Shown piece after piece: positions 1 to 6,126 of a stretch of DNA of 6,126 nucleotides. The position numbers and the translations under genes were made by a program. This DNA is from Gemmataceae bacterium (GTDB lineage: Bacteria; Planctomycetota; Planctomycetia; Gemmatales; Gemmataceae): positions 1 to 6,126 of the forward strand of contig JAOAAM010000005.1 in the NCBI GenBank assembly GCA_026418875.1. Reading direction: 5' to 3'. The notes beneath the pieces were generated by a model, which worked only from the letters and a program-made list of their open reading frames with translations, was not told where the DNA came from and made no database searches. Positions within the stretch are counted from its first letter, which is position 1; each line of letters starts with the position of its first letter.

Positions 1-34
1 GTCTCGTGGGCTCGGAGATGTGTATAAGAGACAG
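1..34 (+). other. Illumina Nextera transposase adapter (read 2), non-genomic
   Basis: These 34 bases match the Nextera read-2 transposase adapter over their full length as I know it. The last 19 (16-34) are the Tn5 mosaic end, which finishes AGAGACAG. Read in the frame of the downstream gene, the adapter yields the residues MCIRDR, a familiar artefact in proteins predicted from untrimmed assemblies. Genomic sequence starts at base 35. The adapter therefore marks a library-fragment or contig end and is not a natural transposon. Any start codon placed inside it (GTG at 6 or ATG at 18) is artificial. Confidence 0.97.
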
Positions 35-35
35 G

Positions 36-2213
36 CTCTCGTTCTGGCGCGTCGCCGCCGATGAAATCAATTACCGACGCTTCTTCGACGTCAACGAACT
101 CGCCGCGATCAGTACCGAACGCGAGGAAGTTTTTCTTGCCACGCATGAATTGATCCTCCACTGGCTGGCGGACGGCTCCCTCGACGGCCTGCGAATCGAC
201 CATGTCGATGGGCTGTACGACCCGCGGCAGTATCTCGACCGACTGCAACAGCACTACCTTCTGGCGGCGGCGCGACGCCTGCGGGATGCGGAGCCGGCCT
301 TCCGCGAGTTGGATTGGTCCGCGCTGGAGGGGCCGCTGCGAGAACGCCTGGCCGACATGCTCCGGGATAGCCGATCACGACAGGAATTGCCCCCCCTGTA
401 TGTCGTCGTCGAGAAAATCCTCAGCGGGGACGAGCGACTGCCGGAAGATTGGGCCGTCTACGGCACGACGGGTTACGAATTCCTGGCCCAAGTCAACGGC
501 CTGTTCGTGGCTCCGAATCGGGAGGCATTCACCCGGCTGTATCACGAATATCTCGGCGACGACCCGCGCTTCTCCGAGGTGGCGTATCAGTCGAAGCGGC
601 TGGTGCTGCAATCCGCGATGTCCAGCGAATTGCAAATGCTCGCCCACCAGCTGGATCGCCTCGCCCAGAAACATCGCTGGTCACGCGATTTCACCCGGAA
701 CACCCTCCGCCACGTCCTTCGGGAGATCATCGCTCACTTCCCCGTCTATCGGACCTACATCGGGGAAGGCGAGGTCCACGACACCGACCGTCGGGCCATC
801 CTCCGAGCGATCCGCGGGGCGAGGCAACGCAATCCGGCCACTTCGTCGGCGTTGTTCGAGTTCGTTCGGCGAACGGTCTTGCAAGAGCCGATCCATCCGA
901 CCGCGGTCGATGCCGACTTCGCCTTGGAACAACGTCGTTTCGCCGGCAAGTTCCAGCAACTCACCTCGCCGGTGCTGGCCAAAGGCATCGAGGACACCGC
1001 GTTCTACCGCTTCAACCGCCTGCTGTCGCTGAACGAAGTCGGCGGCGACCCCGAGCGCTTCGGCACGACCCCCGCTCAGTTGCATCGATTTTTCGTCGAA
1101 CGTCAGCGGACCTGGCCATTGTCGCTCTCCACCACCGCCACCCACGACACCAAGCGGGGCGAAGACGTGCGGGCACGGCTAAACGTCCTCTCCGAAATCC
1201 CCGAGGCGTGGGCGAAAGCACTTCGCCGTTGGCGCGAGTGGAATCAACCTCATCGATTGATCCTCGACGACATGGAAGTCCCCGACGCCAACGAGGAGTA
1301 CTTCCTCTACCAGACTCTCGTCGGGGCCTGGCCCATGGACGACTTCGCCAACGCCGGTTGGAGGGACGGCGAGGCACCGCCCCCCCTCGCCGCTGGGCTG
1401 CGCGACTCGTTCCTCGCCCGCATCCAAGACTACATGTCCAAGTCGCTCAACGAGGCGAAGGTGCATAGCAGTTGGATCAATCCGGATCCGGAGTACGACG
1501 CGGCGATGCGGCAGTTCGTCGCCCGCATTCTCGACCCGGAGAAAAGCCCCGAATTTTTCGCCGACATCCGACGTTTCTCCCGCGAGATCAGCCATTGGGG
1601 TTGTTTCAATTCGCTGGCACAGCTGGTTCTGAAGCTGACCGCGCCCGGAGTGGCCGACGTTTATCAAGGCACGGAGTTATGGGACTTGAGCCTGGTCGAT
1701 CCGGATAATCGCCGATTGGTGGACTACGACCAGCGCGGCCGTCTGTTGCGGCAACTGCAAGCGGAAAGCACTACGGACCTGGGATCACTGTGCCGCAAGC
1801 TGCTGTCGCGGAAGGAGGATGGCCGCATCAAGATGTACATTTTGTGGCGGAGTTTGCAAGCGCGTCGGCGATTTCCGGGGTTATTCACGTTTGGTGAATA
1901 TCTGCCGTTGGAGGTTCGGGGCGAGTACTCTGACCATGTGTTCGCTTTTGCCCGCCGCCAAGAAGCGGCGACAGCGATCGTCGCCGTGCCACGGTGTCTG
2001 ACCATTCTGGGTCCGGACTTGGTTCTGCCGCTGGGCGAGCGATGGGGCGACACCTGGTTGGCCTACTCCGAGCAAGCCGAGCCGATGTCGTGGATCGACC
2101 AGTTCAGCGGTCGCCGACATCGGGGAAATGGCTGGAGGCTGGCCGATCTCTTCGCCGATCTGCCGGTCGCCTTGCTGCGGCGAGACGACGAGACGGGCCC
2201 GTCCCGAACGTGA
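36..2213 (+). CDS. treY: Maltooligosyl trehalose synthase, 5'-truncated
   Basis: GH13-family (1->4)-alpha-D-glucan 1-alpha-D-glucosylmutase (EC 5.4.99.15). It converts the reducing-end glucose linkage of maltooligosaccharides to alpha,alpha-1,1, giving maltooligosyl trehalose, from which TreZ releases trehalose; a cytosolic enzyme. Seen: INYRRFFDVNELA near the left edge, then the nucleophile motif GLRIDHVDGL (Asp codon at 198-200), the acid/base motif VVVEKIL (Glu codon at 411-413) followed by GTTGYEF, the segment AKGIEDTAFYRFNRLLSLNEVGG, written here as AKGIEDTAFYRF then NRLLSLNEVGG, and the third catalytic motif TATHDTKRGEDVR (Asp codon at 1146-1148). A TreY-like end follows (APGVADVYQGTELWD, DPDNRR). 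All three catalytic acids are present. About 725 residues remain; by comparison with archaeal TreY numbering roughly 170 or more N-terminal residues are missing because the contig begins here. The first whole genomic codon is at 36; the codon at 33-35 is half adapter. No frameshift was seen. TreZ is not visible. Confidence 0.95.
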   Translation, partial: LSFWRVAADEINYRRFFDVNELAAISTEREEVFLATHELILHWLADGSLDGLRIDHVDGLYDPRQYLDRLQQHYLLAAARRLRDAEPAFRELDWSALEGPLRERLADMLRDSRSRQELPPLYVVVEKILSGDERLPEDWAVYGTTGYEFLAQVNGLFVAPNREAFTRLYHEYLGDDPRFSEVAYQSKRLVLQSAMSSELQMLAHQLDRLAQKHRWSRDFTRNTLRHVLREIIAHFPVYRTYIGEGEVHDTDRRAILRAIRGARQRNPATSSALFEFVRRTVLQEPIHPTAVDADFALEQRRFAGKFQQLTSPVLAKGIEDTAFYRFNRLLSLNEVGGDPERFGTTPAQLHRFFVERQRTWPLSLSTTATHDTKRGEDVRARLNVLSEIPEAWAKALRRWREWNQPHRLILDDMEVPDANEEYFLYQTLVGAWPMDDFANAGWRDGEAPPPLAAGLRDSFLARIQDYMSKSLNEAKVHSSWINPDPEYDAAMRQFVARILDPEKSPEFFADIRRFSREISHWGCFNSLAQLVLKLTAPGVADVYQGTELWDLSLVDPDNRRLVDYDQRGRLLRQLQAESTTDLGSLCRKLLSRKEDGRIKMYILWRSLQARRRFPGLFTFGEYLPLEVRGEYSDHVFAFARRQEAATAIVAVPRCLTILGPDLVLPLGERWGDTWLAYSEQAEPMSWIDQFSGRRHRGNGWRLADLFADLPVALLRRDDETGPSRT

Positions 2214-2247
2214 CCGACGCTCCATCCAGCGAGGGCACGCGGCTTCG

Positions 2248-2253
2248 TATACT
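2248..2253 (+). promoter_or_regulatory. Candidate -10 element for the tricorn-like gene
   Basis: TATACT matches the sigma-70 -10 consensus at five of six positions and lies in an AT-rich patch 44 bases before the start codon. No good -35 match was found at 16-18 bases upstream (the hexamer at 17-base spacing is TCCAGC), and there is no extended -10 TG. The call rests on the single hexamer and its placement between two unrelated genes. Confidence 0.4.
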
Positions 2254-2285
2254 AAATCTTCACGATTCAGCGCTCCCTCACCGTC

Positions 2286-2290
2286 GAGGA
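2286..2290 (+). promoter_or_regulatory. Shine-Dalgarno sequence of the tricorn-like gene
   Basis: GAGGA ends seven bases before the ATG at 2298, an ideal spacing. It decides the start: this ATG is followed at once by a good signal peptide, so no other start is needed. Confidence 0.75.
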
Positions 2291-2297
2291 CTCATCC

Positions 2298-5200
2298 ATG
2301 CGTCGATTGGGACTGCTCATCCTCTGGGGCTTGGGACTTCCCTTGGGCCTGTTTGCGGAACCGAATCCGAATGACACCCGCCTGCTGACACAACCAGCGG
2401 TCAGCAAAGACAAGATTGCCTTCGTGTATGCCGAAGACCTCTGGGTCGCCGACTTGGACGGCAAGAATCCGCGTCGTTTGACTAGCGACCTCGGGGCGGA
2501 GGGCTACCCCGCATTCTCGCCCGATGGGCAGTGGATCGCGTTTACCGGGACCTATGAAGGCAACACCGATGTCTACATCGTTCCGGTCACGGGCGGCGTG
2601 CCCCGGCGCTTGACCTATCACCCCGGGCCGGACATCGTCCGCGGCTTCTCTCCGGATGGCAAGGTGCTGTTCAATTCGGATCGGAATGTTTACACCCGCC
2701 GCCACATGCAACTGTTCCTGGTCGACATCACCGGCGGCATGCCCGAACAGCTTCCTATCCCGCACGGGTTCGAGGCGAGCTTTTCCCCCGATGGCACCCG
2801 CATCGCTTACTGCCCGCAGCGCGATGCGACCCCGCAATGGAAGAACTACCGCGGCGGCACCCACAGCCGCATCTGGATCTACCACCGCCGAAATCACGAG
2901 GTCGAGCAGATCCCGCAGCCTGAGGGCCGATGCAATGACCTGGACCCGAATTGGCTGGGCGATCAGATCATCTTCCGCTCGGATCGGAACGGCGAGTACA
3001 ACGTGTTCACCTACGATCCCCAGAGCAAAGAACTGAAACAACGGACGTACCACGAAGACTTCCCCGTACTCGACATCGCCGTCGGGAGTGGGAATGTCGT
3101 CTACGAGCAGGCGGGTTACCTGCACCGCTTGGACGTGAAAGAGGGGAAGAGCGAGCGGCTGAAGATCGGCGTGACCACCGACCTCACCGAGATTCGCCCC
3201 CGCTTCGCCAAAGGATCGAAATACATCCGCGGGTCGGCGATTTCTCCCAGCGGCGCTCGGGCCGTCTTCGAGTTCCGCGGCGAGATCGTCACTGTCCCCG
3301 CCGAGAAGGGCGATCCCCGTAACCTGACAAACACCCCTGGTGCGTGTGAGCGCGACCCGGCATGGTCCCCCGATGGGAAAAAGGTCGCGTACTTCGGCGA
3401 TGCGTCGGGCGAGTATGAACTGTACGTTGTGCCACAAGATGGCAAGGGCGAGGTGAAGAAGTACAAGCTTGAAGGCTCCGGGTTCTATCAGAACCTCGTC
3501 TTCTCCCGCGACAGCAAGAAAGTCGCCTTTGTGGACAACTCGCAGTCGTTGTACGTTCTGGACTTGGAGAGCGGCAAACAGACGAAGGTGGTGGAGCCGA
3601 AGTACGACCTGGCCGCGGGGCTGAAGACGAGCAGTTGGTCGCACGACAGCCAATGGCTGGCGTATGCGATGGAGAATGCCGCCCAGATCTCGCAAGTGTT
3701 CGTCTATTCGCTGGAGCAAAACAAGTCGTTTCCGATTACCGACGGGTTGAGCGAGGCCCGCGAGCCGGTCTTCGACTTGAACGGTAAGTACTTGTACTTC
3801 TTGGCATCGACGGAGAGCGGCATGAGCAAGCACACGTTCATGCAAAGCTGGGCGGATACCCGGCCGCCGCGATTCACGCTCAACGTCGTCGTGCTGCGGA
3901 AGGACCTGCCCAACCCGTTCCAGCGAGAGAGCGATGAGGAGAAAGGCGAGTCGCGACCGGAAGGCGGCCGGCCCGAGGGGAATCGCCCGGCAGGCAATGG
4001 CAATGCCAACGCTGGCGGCGAGCAGCCGGAGGAAGGTCGGGAGCGGCCCCGTCCGCCGATGGGAGTCGCCGGCCGAGCCACTGGCCCGCTGAAGATCGAC
4101 CTGGAAGGGATCGAGCAGCGCATCCTGTCTATCCCCGTCGGCAGTGGTAACTTCTCCAGCCTCCAGGCCGGACCGCCGAATCAACTGTTCTACCTGAGTC
4201 GTGGCGAAGTTCGCATGGACGAGGGTGGCCCTCGGGGCGGGGCGATGCCGGGAGCCACTTTGAATCGTTACGACATGGAGCGGCGTCGGAACGAGACCGT
4301 GCAAGCGTCGGTGATGAGCTATGATCTGACGCCCGACGGCCGCCGCATGCTGTATCGATCCGGTCCTTCGACGTGGATCATCGCCCCGACGACAGGTGGC
4401 GGGGCGGGGGCAGCAGCGGCTGCGGCTGCCGCCATGACCGCGGGGCGTCGCGGTCCGGGAGGTCCGGGTGGCGACACTCCTCCCGCGCCGAGCGGCGATG
4501 CCGGACCCAAGACCCTCAACGTCGAAGCCATCGAAGTTCGCGTCGATCCCAAGGCCGAGTGGCGGCAAATCTTCACAGAAGCTTGGCGCATCAACCGCGA
4601 CTATTTCTACGATCCCAACATGCACGGTGCCGATTGGCCCGCCATGAAGGCCAAGTATCAGCCGTTCCTCGAAGACTGCACCACCACGTCCGACCTGTAC
4701 CGTGTCATCCGCTGGATGCTCAGCGAATTGGCGGTCGGGCACAGCTACCAGACCGTGGGTGAGCGACCCTTCGAGAAGAAGACGGTGCCCGGCGGGTTGC
4801 TCGGTGCCGACTACGAAGTCGCCAACGGCCGGTATCGCTTCAAGAAAATCTACGGGGGTGTGAATTGGGATCCGCGGCTGCGCTCCCCGCTCACCGCACC
4901 CGGAGTCAATGTCAAGGAAGGCGAGTATCTTCTCGCTGTCCGTGGCGTCGACCTGAAGCCGCCGACCGAAATCTTCTCGCTGTTCGAGAACACCGCCGGA
5001 AAATCCATCGAGATCACCGTCGGTCCGAATCCGGATGGCAAGGACAGCCGCACCGTCACCGTGGAACCGCTGGAAAGCGAAACCTCGATCCGCAACCTGG
5101 ACTGGGTCCAGGGCAACATCAAGAAGGTGCACGAAGCCACCAACGGTCGGGTGGCCTATGTGTACGTTCCCGACACGGCGATGGGCGGGTTGACCTCGTT

Positions 5201-5792
5201 CAAGCGCTACTTCTTCCCGCAGATCGACAAGGAAGCAGTCATTATCGATGAACGCTTCAACGGCGGCGGCTGGATCGCCGACTACTACATCGACATCCTG
5301 CGCAAGCCGTTCATGAGCTACTTTGCCCCGCGATACGGGGCCGACTGGCGTATCCCCAGCGCGGCGATCCACGGCCCGAAGGTCATGATCATTGACGAAG
5401 GGGCCGGCTCGGGCGGCGACATGCTGCCCTGGATGTTCCGCAAGAACAACCTCGGCAAACTCGTGGGCAAACGCACTTGGGGCGGGCTGGTCGGTATCGG
5501 CGGTTACCCGACGCTGATGGACGGCGGCTCCGTGACGGCCCCCCGCTTCGCCTTCTGGGCACCCGAATCACCTTGGGGCATCGAAAACGAAGGTGTCGCT
5601 CCGGACATCGAAGTCGAGCAATGGCCCAAGGACGTGATCGCTGGCCGCGACCCGCAGTTGGAAAAGGCCATCGAGGTGGTCATGGAGGAACTGGCCAAGA
5701 ACCCACCGCCCAAGCATGAGCGACCGCCCTACCCGGTGCGAGTGCGGAAACCGGCAGCGGGGGCTCAAGGTGCCGGTGGGTCCGGCAAGTAA
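2298..5792 (+). CDS. Secreted tricorn-type S41 peptidase with PD40 beta-propellers and PDZ domain
   Basis: A 1164-residue homologue of tricorn protease (Thermoplasma tricorn is about 1070), a serine peptidase that cuts oligopeptides. Residues 1-20 form a Sec-type signal peptide (RR, hydrophobic core, cleavage likely after LFA), so it should act in the periplasm or outside, unlike the cytosolic archaeal enzyme. PD40 propeller strands recur: FSPDGQWIAF (73-82), FSPDGKVLF (117-125), FSPDGTRIAY (162-171), WSPDGKKVAY (356-365), WSHDSQWLAY (447-456), FDLNGKYLYF (492-501), LTPDGRRMLY (677-686). They fit two propellers, about 30-310 and 312-740. Then come a C1-like region (about 745-830), a PDZ-like region (about 831-925) and the S41 C2 core (about 930-1130). 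Putative catalytic residues are His815 in VGHSY, Ser1038 in GAGSGGD and Glu1096 in GIENEGVAPD; GKRTWGGLVGI (1057-1067) is a family hallmark. Two low-complexity inserts interrupt the second propeller and its exit. The gene has its own ribosome binding site and a terminator after it. The substrate is unknown. Confidence 0.93.
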   Translation: MRRLGLLILWGLGLPLGLFAEPNPNDTRLLTQPAVSKDKIAFVYAEDLWVADLDGKNPRRLTSDLGAEGYPAFSPDGQWIAFTGTYEGNTDVYIVPVTGGVPRRLTYHPGPDIVRGFSPDGKVLFNSDRNVYTRRHMQLFLVDITGGMPEQLPIPHGFEASFSPDGTRIAYCPQRDATPQWKNYRGGTHSRIWIYHRRNHEVEQIPQPEGRCNDLDPNWLGDQIIFRSDRNGEYNVFTYDPQSKELKQRTYHEDFPVLDIAVGSGNVVYEQAGYLHRLDVKEGKSERLKIGVTTDLTEIRPRFAKGSKYIRGSAISPSGARAVFEFRGEIVTVPAEKGDPRNLTNTPGACERDPAWSPDGKKVAYFGDASGEYELYVVPQDGKGEVKKYKLEGSGFYQNLVFSRDSKKVAFVDNSQSLYVLDLESGKQTKVVEPKYDLAAGLKTSSWSHDSQWLAYAMENAAQISQVFVYSLEQNKSFPITDGLSEAREPVFDLNGKYLYFLASTESGMSKHTFMQSWADTRPPRFTLNVVVLRKDLPNPFQRESDEEKGESRPEGGRPEGNRPAGNGNANAGGEQPEEGRERPRPPMGVAGRATGPLKIDLEGIEQRILSIPVGSGNFSSLQAGPPNQLFYLSRGEVRMDEGGPRGGAMPGATLNRYDMERRRNETVQASVMSYDLTPDGRRMLYRSGPSTWIIAPTTGGGAGAAAAAAAAMTAGRRGPGGPGGDTPPAPSGDAGPKTLNVEAIEVRVDPKAEWRQIFTEAWRINRDYFYDPNMHGADWPAMKAKYQPFLEDCTTTSDLYRVIRWMLSELAVGHSYQTVGERPFEKKTVPGGLLGADYEVANGRYRFKKIYGGVNWDPRLRSPLTAPGVNVKEGEYLLAVRGVDLKPPTEIFSLFENTAGKSIEITVGPNPDGKDSRTVTVEPLESETSIRNLDWVQGNIKKVHEATNGRVAYVYVPDTAMGGLTSFKRYFFPQIDKEAVIIDERFNGGGWIADYYIDILRKPFMSYFAPRYGADWRIPSAAIHGPKVMIIDEGAGSGGDMLPWMFRKNNLGKLVGKRTWGGLVGIGGYPTLMDGGSVTAPRFAFWAPESPWGIENEGVAPDIEVEQWPKDVIAGRDPQLEKAIEVVMEELAKNPPPKHERPPYPVRVRKPAAGAQGAGGSGK
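3918..4067 (+). other. Low-complexity Glu/Gly/Arg/Pro-rich insert in the protease
   Basis: Residues about 541-590 are dominated by Glu, Gly, Arg, Pro and Asn, with near-repeats such as EGGRPEGNRPAG. The segment has no PD40 character. It sits between a propeller strand ending in VVVLRKDLPNPF and the next ordered segment, IDLEGIEQRILSIPV. It is likely a disordered loop extruded from the second propeller. From memory, bacterial tricorn homologues often carry a charged insert at this point; the composition here is the variable part. Confidence 0.75.
4392..4508 (+). other. Gly/Ala/Pro-rich low-complexity segment with eight-alanine run
   Basis: Residues about 699-737 start with Gly-rich sequence and contain eight consecutive alanines (705-712, bases 4410-4433), followed by a Gly/Pro-rich stretch to GDAGP. 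The alanine codons are mixed (GCA, GCG, GCT, GCC), so this is not a fresh triplet expansion. The segment lies between the last recognisable propeller strand (677-686) and the C1-like region starting near 745, and probably serves as a flexible loop or linker. Confidence 0.75.
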
Positions 5793-5816
5793 CCGTTGGC
5801 AAACCTCCCTCCCCAG

Positions 5817-5860
5817 GGCGGCTGCGTCGGCTTTCGGGTCGATGGCAGCCGCCTTTTTTT
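5817..5860 (+). terminator. Rho-independent terminator of the tricorn-like gene
   Basis: A perfect nine-base-pair GC-rich stem pairs GGCGGCTGC (5817-5825) with GCAGCCGCC (5845-5853) and is followed directly by seven Ts (5854-5860). The loop can form a further short helix, TCGGC (5827-5831) with GTCGA (5839-5843 less one base of slack, pairing 5838-5842), around a six-base loop. It starts 25 bases after the stop codon. It works in the + direction only: read on the other strand the stem is not followed by Ts, so it gives no clear intrinsic terminator for the converging gene. Confidence 0.92.
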
Positions 5861-5865
5861 CGGCA

Positions 5866-6126
5866 TTATCCATCGAGTGTCGGCCAGTGGCTGGGCGGGT
5901 CGGCGACGATCTCGAGCCGTTCCCGCCTCGTCGGATGGATGAACCCCAAACTGCGGGCGTGCAGGGCAATGACTCGGTCCTGCGGCAACACGCCTTCGGG
6001 ACCGAATGGCACATTCGAGCCGTACAAAATGTCACCCCAGATCGGATGGCCGCGGACGGCGGCTTGCACCCGCAATTGATGCGAGCGGCCCGTCTTGGGC
6101 CGAAGCTCCAGCAGGCTCCCGCCCCC
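5866..6126 (-). CDS. RluA-family RNA pseudouridine synthase, C-terminal part
   Basis: The last 86 codons of a pseudouridine synthase that isomerises uridine in rRNA or tRNA. The reading frame is open to the right edge (6126), so the gene continues beyond the window; a TTG at 6075-6073 is an internal Leu, not a start. Seen on the complement: LLELRPKTGRSHQLRVQAA (residues 5-23 of the fragment), then RGHPIWGDILYGS (25-37), and DRVIALHARSLGFIHP further on. These are the family's TGRxHQxR, GHPIxGDxxYG and LHA signatures near the C terminus. The catalytic Asp motif (HRLDxxTSG type) lies outside the window, so activity and the exact subgroup (RluA, RluC, RluD, TruC) cannot be decided. The stop is TAA at 5868-5866. 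The gene converges on the tricorn-like gene, with the + strand terminator between them. Confidence 0.92.
   Translation of the reverse strand, partial: GGGSLLELRPKTGRSHQLRVQAAVRGHPIWGDILYGSNVPFGPEGVLPQDRVIALHARSLGFIHPTRRERLEIVADPPSHWPTLDG

Larger units (their letters stand above)
2214..2297 (+). other. Intergenic gap between treY and the tricorn-like gene
   Basis: This 84-base gap has a locally AT-richer patch around 2244-2268 amid GC-rich surroundings. The only inverted repeat I noticed is a weak four-base CGCT/AGCG pair near 2217-2231 with no T-run after it, so I see no terminator for treY. Readthrough from treY into the next gene is possible, alongside initiation from the candidate -10 element in the gap. 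Confidence 0.6.

Noticed and set aside
16..34. The Tn5 mosaic end, as a possible sign of a natural transposon.
   Set aside because: It is preceded by the exact synthetic adapter sequence and sits at the very edge of the contig; no transposase or second end is present.
449..1468. Open frames of 339 and 276 codons on the + strand (449-1468 and 202-1032) inside treY.
   Set aside because: They are out-of-frame shadows with Arg/Ser/Pro-rich translations, and they overlap the clear TreY catalytic domain.
1994..2374. A 126-codon + strand frame bridging the end of treY, the gap and the start of the protease gene.
   Set aside because: It overlaps two well-supported genes in another frame and its Arg/Ser/Gly-rich translation resembles nothing known to me.
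4410..4433. The run of GCN codons, as a possible microsatellite.
   Set aside because: The eight codons use four different third bases, so there is no exact trinucleotide repeat.
2292..5372. A 1026-codon open frame on the - strand, lying almost entirely opposite the protease gene.
   Set aside because: It mirrors the codon register of the + strand gene, where GC-rich third positions remove stop codons from the complement. Its translation is rich in Val, Asp, Arg and Gly with no recognisable domain. The + strand product has a signal peptide, PD40 repeats, a PDZ-like region and S41 motifs.
5568..6035. A 155-codon - strand frame across the end of the protease gene and the pseudouridine synthase.
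   Set aside because: It is in a different frame from the RluA signatures, covers the terminator and the protease 3' end, and has no recognisable domain.

Overview
The window is GC-rich bacterial DNA holding three protein-coding regions: a 5'-truncated maltooligosyl trehalose synthase gene (treY, + strand), a complete gene for a large secreted tricorn-type protease (+ strand), and the 3' end of an RluA-family pseudouridine synthase gene (- strand) that runs off the right edge. No RNA gene, insertion sequence, CRISPR array or integration site was seen. The style of the proteins (a bacterial tricorn homologue with signal peptide and Gly/Pro/Ala-rich inserts, a TreY with a long catalytic-domain insert) fits Planctomycetota, possibly a Gemmata relative, but this is an impression from protein wording, not a proven placement.

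Layout. Bases 1-34 are not genomic: they match the Illumina Nextera read-2 transposase adapter, whose last 19 bases are the Tn5 mosaic end. Real sequence starts at 35, already inside treY, so this is a contig end. treY runs to 2213. An 84-base gap carries a possible -10 element and a clear Shine-Dalgarno sequence, and the tricorn-like gene follows at 2298-5792. A rho-independent terminator lies at 5817-5860. The pseudouridine synthase gene converges on it, with its stop at 5866-5868.

Function. TreY makes maltooligosyl trehalose from glucan chains, the first step of the TreY/TreZ trehalose pathway; the TreZ partner is not in the window. The tricorn-like protein is predicted to be exported and to degrade peptides outside the cytoplasm. 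The pseudouridine synthase modifies RNA. The three genes show no evident shared pathway; they look like ordinary neighbours. I found no convincing new system. The points most worth checking are the adapter contamination and the altered catalytic surroundings and low-complexity inserts of the tricorn homologue.
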